Of a DNA stretch of 8,534 nucleotides, positions 6,308 through 8,534 are shown in pieces. How positions within the stretch are numbered: position 1 is the stretch's first letter; each line of letters starts with the position of its first letter. The notes beneath the pieces are model-generated. The model saw only the letters and a list, made by a program, of their open reading frames with translations. It did not search any database and was not told the DNA's origin. A program made the position numbers and the translations under genes. Where the stretch lies: assembly GCA_002328835.1 (NCBI GenBank), contig DCWN01000013.1, positions 1 to 8,534 of the forward strand, read 5' to 3'. The stretch comes from Acidobacteria bacterium UBA2161 (GTDB lineage: Bacteria > Acidobacteriota > Vicinamibacteria > Vicinamibacterales > UBA823).

Positions 6308-7741
6308 TCACTCGGTCGCGGCGAGCAGGCGCGCGAGTTCCGCTCGCAACTCCTCGAGTAGCGCCGCCTGATCGGCCTGGTCGATCACGTTCTCCATCTC
6401 GTAGGGATCGGCGTCGAGGTCGTACAGCTCGTCCATCCCGTCCAGGTCGGTGTACTGGATGTACTTGTGGCTATCGGTCCGGACCGCCTTGTACCCCATG
6501 AACAGCGCACGCCGGAGGGGCGACCGGCCGAGGTAGCTCTCGGGGTCGCTGTGGTGCTCGATCAGGATCGACGTCCGCCAGTCGACCGGACGCTCGCCCC
6601 TGAGCAGCGGTACCCACGACAGGCCCTGCAGGCTCGGGTCGATTCGCGCACCCCCGAGTTCGAGGAGCGTCGGTGCCAGATCGATGCTCAGCGCAAGCTG
6701 CTCGGGCCGAGTTCCGGCCGGGATCAGGTCGGGTTACCGAACGACGATCGGGATGCGGGCGCTTTCCTCGTAGGCGAGACGCCGCTCGGCGTTCAGGCCA
6801 TGCTCGCCGTAGAAGTAGCCGTGGTCGCCCGCGACGATGACCATGGTGTTGTCGAGCTGGCCGGTGCGATCGAGCGCCTCGAGGATCCGTCCGACACCGT
6901 CGTCGATCGACAGCAGCATCTCGAGGCGATCGCGAATCGTCTCGTCGGGCGTGACGGTGTCCGGGCCGAGCGGCGGCATCCCCATATCGCGCATCAGTGC
7001 CGGCTTGTCCGTCGGCGGCACGCCGTAGCTCGGCGGACGCGGGATCTCGGCGTCGTCATAGCGGCCCTCGTGCCGAGGCGCGGCGAGGAATCCGCCCGCG
7101 ACGAGCGCGGACTGGCCGTCGGGCAAGCGCCGCGTGAGGTCGGGATGGATCGCCTTGTCGGGCAAGTAGATCAAGAACGGGTTCGAGCGGTCACGCTCGA
7201 TGAACTCGATCGCCTTGTCGGCGAAGATGTCGGTGATGTAGCCCTCGAACACTTTCCGCTCGCCGTTCTCGTTGAGCGGGGGATCGAAGAGCTGGCCCTG
7301 GCCGGGCATTCCGAGCCAGTAATCCCACCCGGGCCGCGGAGAGTCGTCGCGCCCCATGTGCCACTTACCGATGAAGGCGGTGTCGTACCCGGCCCGCTGA
7401 AGATCGCGGGGGAAGGTGTGCAGCTCCTGGCTTGCGGGGCCACGCTCGACGTTGTCGATGATTCCGGAAGTGTGCGCGTAGAGGCCGGTCAGAAACGTGC
7501 CCCGGCTCGGCGAGCAGAGCGGCGTGGCGGCGAACGCGTTCATGAACATCGCCCCCTCGTTCGCCAACCGGTCGATATGCGGCGTCTCGACGAACGGGTG
7601 GCCGGCGGCGCCGATGTCGTCCCACCGCAGATCGTCGACCAGGATGAAGACGACGTTCGGCCGCGAATCCTGTGCCGCAGCCACCAGTGGCCACGCGGCG
7701 ACGGCCAACCCGACTATCAGCGACCACCTGACAACGCGCAT
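6308..7741 (-). pseudogene. S1-family sulfatase interrupted by one in-frame TAA stop
   Basis: Type I sulfatase, which would hydrolyse sulfate esters outside the cytoplasm with a formylglycine made from an active-site cysteine. ATG 7741 opens a Sec signal (residues 1-23, cleavage near AAA-Q). Then come NVVFILVDDLRWDD with metal ligands Asp36 and Asp37, the CSPSR signature (76-80, Cys76 the formylglycine site), GKWHMG (125-130), Lys196 and His199, and GDHGYFYGEHG (305-315). At codon 336 (6736-6734) a TAA interrupts the usual VVR-Y-P segment. The same frame then continues without another stop for 141 codons to TGA 6308, with IDLAPTLLELGG, GMDELYDLDADPYEMEN and a normal C-terminus. The whole is 477 codon positions, a usual family length. 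The truncated product (335 residues) keeps most active-site residues but lacks the C-terminal subdomain. TAA differs from the Tyr codon TAC by one base. It is a recent pseudogene, a sequencing error, or much less likely a readthrough gene. Confidence 0.87.
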
Positions 7742-7842
7742 GTTCGATCCCCCAACGTTGTGAGGCCGTGGATCTCGTGTGCGGCCTCGTGCCTTCCGAC
7801 TCCCTGCTCAGGCGCGACTGCTTCTGATCCAGGTCTGCCCAG

Positions 7843-7859
7843 GCCGGCATTATACCGGC
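7843..7859. repeat. Inverted repeat enclosing the TATAAT box
   Basis: GCCGG (7843-7847) and CCGGC (7855-7859) flank the 7-nt CATTATA that contains the -10 box. It could be a small operator or a weak hairpin following the reductase gene; there is no T-run after it on the minus strand. The arms are short enough to arise by chance in GC-rich DNA. Confidence 0.3.
7849..7854 (-). promoter_or_regulatory. Perfect TATAAT -10 for the sulfatase locus
   Basis: TATAAT reads on the minus strand at 7854-7849, about 107 nt before ATG 7741 and just after the end of the upstream reductase gene. The -35 region, overlapping that gene's last codons, is weak: CCTTGA at 16-nt spacing or TTGAAT at 14-nt spacing. 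It indicates that the sulfatase has its own promoter. Confidence 0.5.
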
Positions 7860-7870
7860 AGGCGGGCGAT

Positions 7871-8534
7871 TCAAGGCCCTTGCCCTTGGGTGTCGAACCG
7901 GCCGTGGCCGTCACCATAGACGAGGTTCCCGTAGGCGTTCCAGGTTGCGGTCTGTCGCCGACCGAACGGCCGGGTCGCAAGCGCGGTCAGGTTTTCGCGC
8001 GCTTGCCGCGTGGTCGACGGGGCCGTGAGGACGATCCGCACCGCTGGCTGCGACAGGCAATAGCGGTAGCAGTCGGTCGCCGTGGGCGCCGGTTGGTCCC
8101 AGTCGGGATGGCCGGCGAGCAGCGTCCGCCACCGGGTCGCCGTGAAGGCGATGATCGGTACACCGGCACGGCGGGCGGCAGGGAAGACCGCGTCGGCGGC
8201 CTTCCGGTGCGCCATGTTGAACCGCAGCATCAGCACGTCGATCTGGCCGGAATCGATCAGGCGCCGCGCCAGGCCCCGGTCGTGGGTGGTCGCGCCCGCG
8301 TACCGGATCAGACCGGCGGCCTTCCACTCTGCGAGCACGGCGAGCACGCCATCGCGGCCGAAGATCTCTCGTGGATTGGCGTGCGCCTCGACGTACTCGG
8401 CGAAGAACACGTCGAGCGTCTCGAGGCCGACCGCGCGGCCGAGCTGTCGGCGCACGCGGTCGAGTCCCTTTCGATTTCGCGAGCCCGTACCCGTGGCCAC
8501 GATGATCTGCTCGCGCGACCGCCGCAGCAGGGGG
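7871..8534 (-). CDS. Aldo/keto-reductase-like protein, 5' end cut by window edge
   Basis: The C-terminal 220 or so residues of a TIM-barrel aldo/keto reductase-like protein, a family that usually reduces aldehydes or ketones with NADPH. The frame is open to the window edge; upstream residues LLRRSREQIIVATGTG continue the family pattern before the GTG at 8500, so that GTG is internal and the true start lies outside. Recognisable parts are the REQIIVATGTG strand, the LGLETLDVFF-type strand and helix (here VGLETLDVFFAEYVEAH), WKAAGLIRYAGATTH, IDVLMLRFNMAHRKA and AGVPIIAFTATRW, then a C-terminal PAVRIVLTAPST segment typical of the cofactor-binding end. Where most members have the catalytic Lys (ATKxG) this reads ATGTG, and the usual LH after the next strand reads AEY. 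So the canonical tetrad is altered, and oxidoreductase activity is uncertain. It ends in TGA 7873-7871, 129 nt before the sulfatase start. Confidence 0.8.
   Translation of the reverse strand, partial: PLLRRSREQIIVATGTGSRNRKGLDRVRRQLGRAVGLETLDVFFAEYVEAHANPREIFGRDGVLAVLAEWKAAGLIRYAGATTHDRGLARRLIDSGQIDVLMLRFNMAHRKAADAVFPAARRAGVPIIAFTATRWRTLLAGHPDWDQPAPTATDCYRYCLSQPAVRIVLTAPSTTRQARENLTALATRPFGRRQTATWNAYGNLVYGDGHGRFDTQGQGP

Noticed and set aside
6308..6499. Separate small gene starting at the ATG at 6499
   Set aside because: It is the in-frame C-terminal end of the sulfatase, and homologous sequence continues upstream of that ATG as far as the TAA.
6734..6736. TAA as a reassigned sense codon or programmed readthrough
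   Set aside because: Only one in-frame TAA is seen, no readthrough element is visible downstream, and a point mutation or read error is a simpler explanation.

Overview
This 8.5 kb window is GC-rich bacterial chromosome carrying seven protein-coding loci, two of them cut by the window edges. Four consecutive proteins begin with twin-arginine (Tat) signal peptides, next to a Sec-type sulfatase locus and a TldD/TldE pair. That mix suggests a GC-rich soil or marine lineage such as Acidobacteriota (Vicinamibacterales-like) or Gemmatimonadota. This is an impression from gene style; there is no rRNA or other marker to prove it.

Layout: (1) 1-969, minus, a Tat-signal PLP aminotransferase of the histidinol-phosphate aminotransferase (HisC) type, C-terminus outside the window. 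(2) 970-1127, a divergent control region with a good minus-strand sigma70-like promoter and a weak plus-strand -10. (3) 1128-1877, plus, a Tat-signal glyoxalase-like (VOC fold) protein. (4) 2074-2760, plus, a Tat-signal protein with a DsrE/DsrF-like C-terminal half. (5) 2795-2830, a very good intrinsic terminator. (6) 2852-4501, plus, a TldD-type metallopeptidase with a Tat signal, followed by 4511-5884, a TldE/PmbA partner without a signal, coupled through a stop codon that overlaps the Shine-Dalgarno sequence. (7) 5885-6307, a gene-free gap between convergent loci. (8) 6308-7741, minus, an S1 sulfatase interrupted by one in-frame TAA. (9) 7871-8534, minus, an aldo/keto-reductase-like gene, N-terminus outside the window.

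How they work together: only tldD-tldE is a clear two-gene unit, expected to form the heteromeric TldD/TldE peptidase. The other genes are individually promoted or loosely spaced, and the sequence does not tie them into one pathway. The shared theme is export of folded, cofactor-bearing enzymes (PLP, metal, Zn) through the Tat system. The observations most worth a second look are the single nonsense codon in the otherwise intact sulfatase, the strong terminator that ends only 21 nt before the tldD start codon, and the mismatch between a Tat-targeted TldD and its unsignalled partner. I found no CRISPR array, tRNA, rRNA, transposase or integrase, and I do not see a clearly new multi-gene system here.
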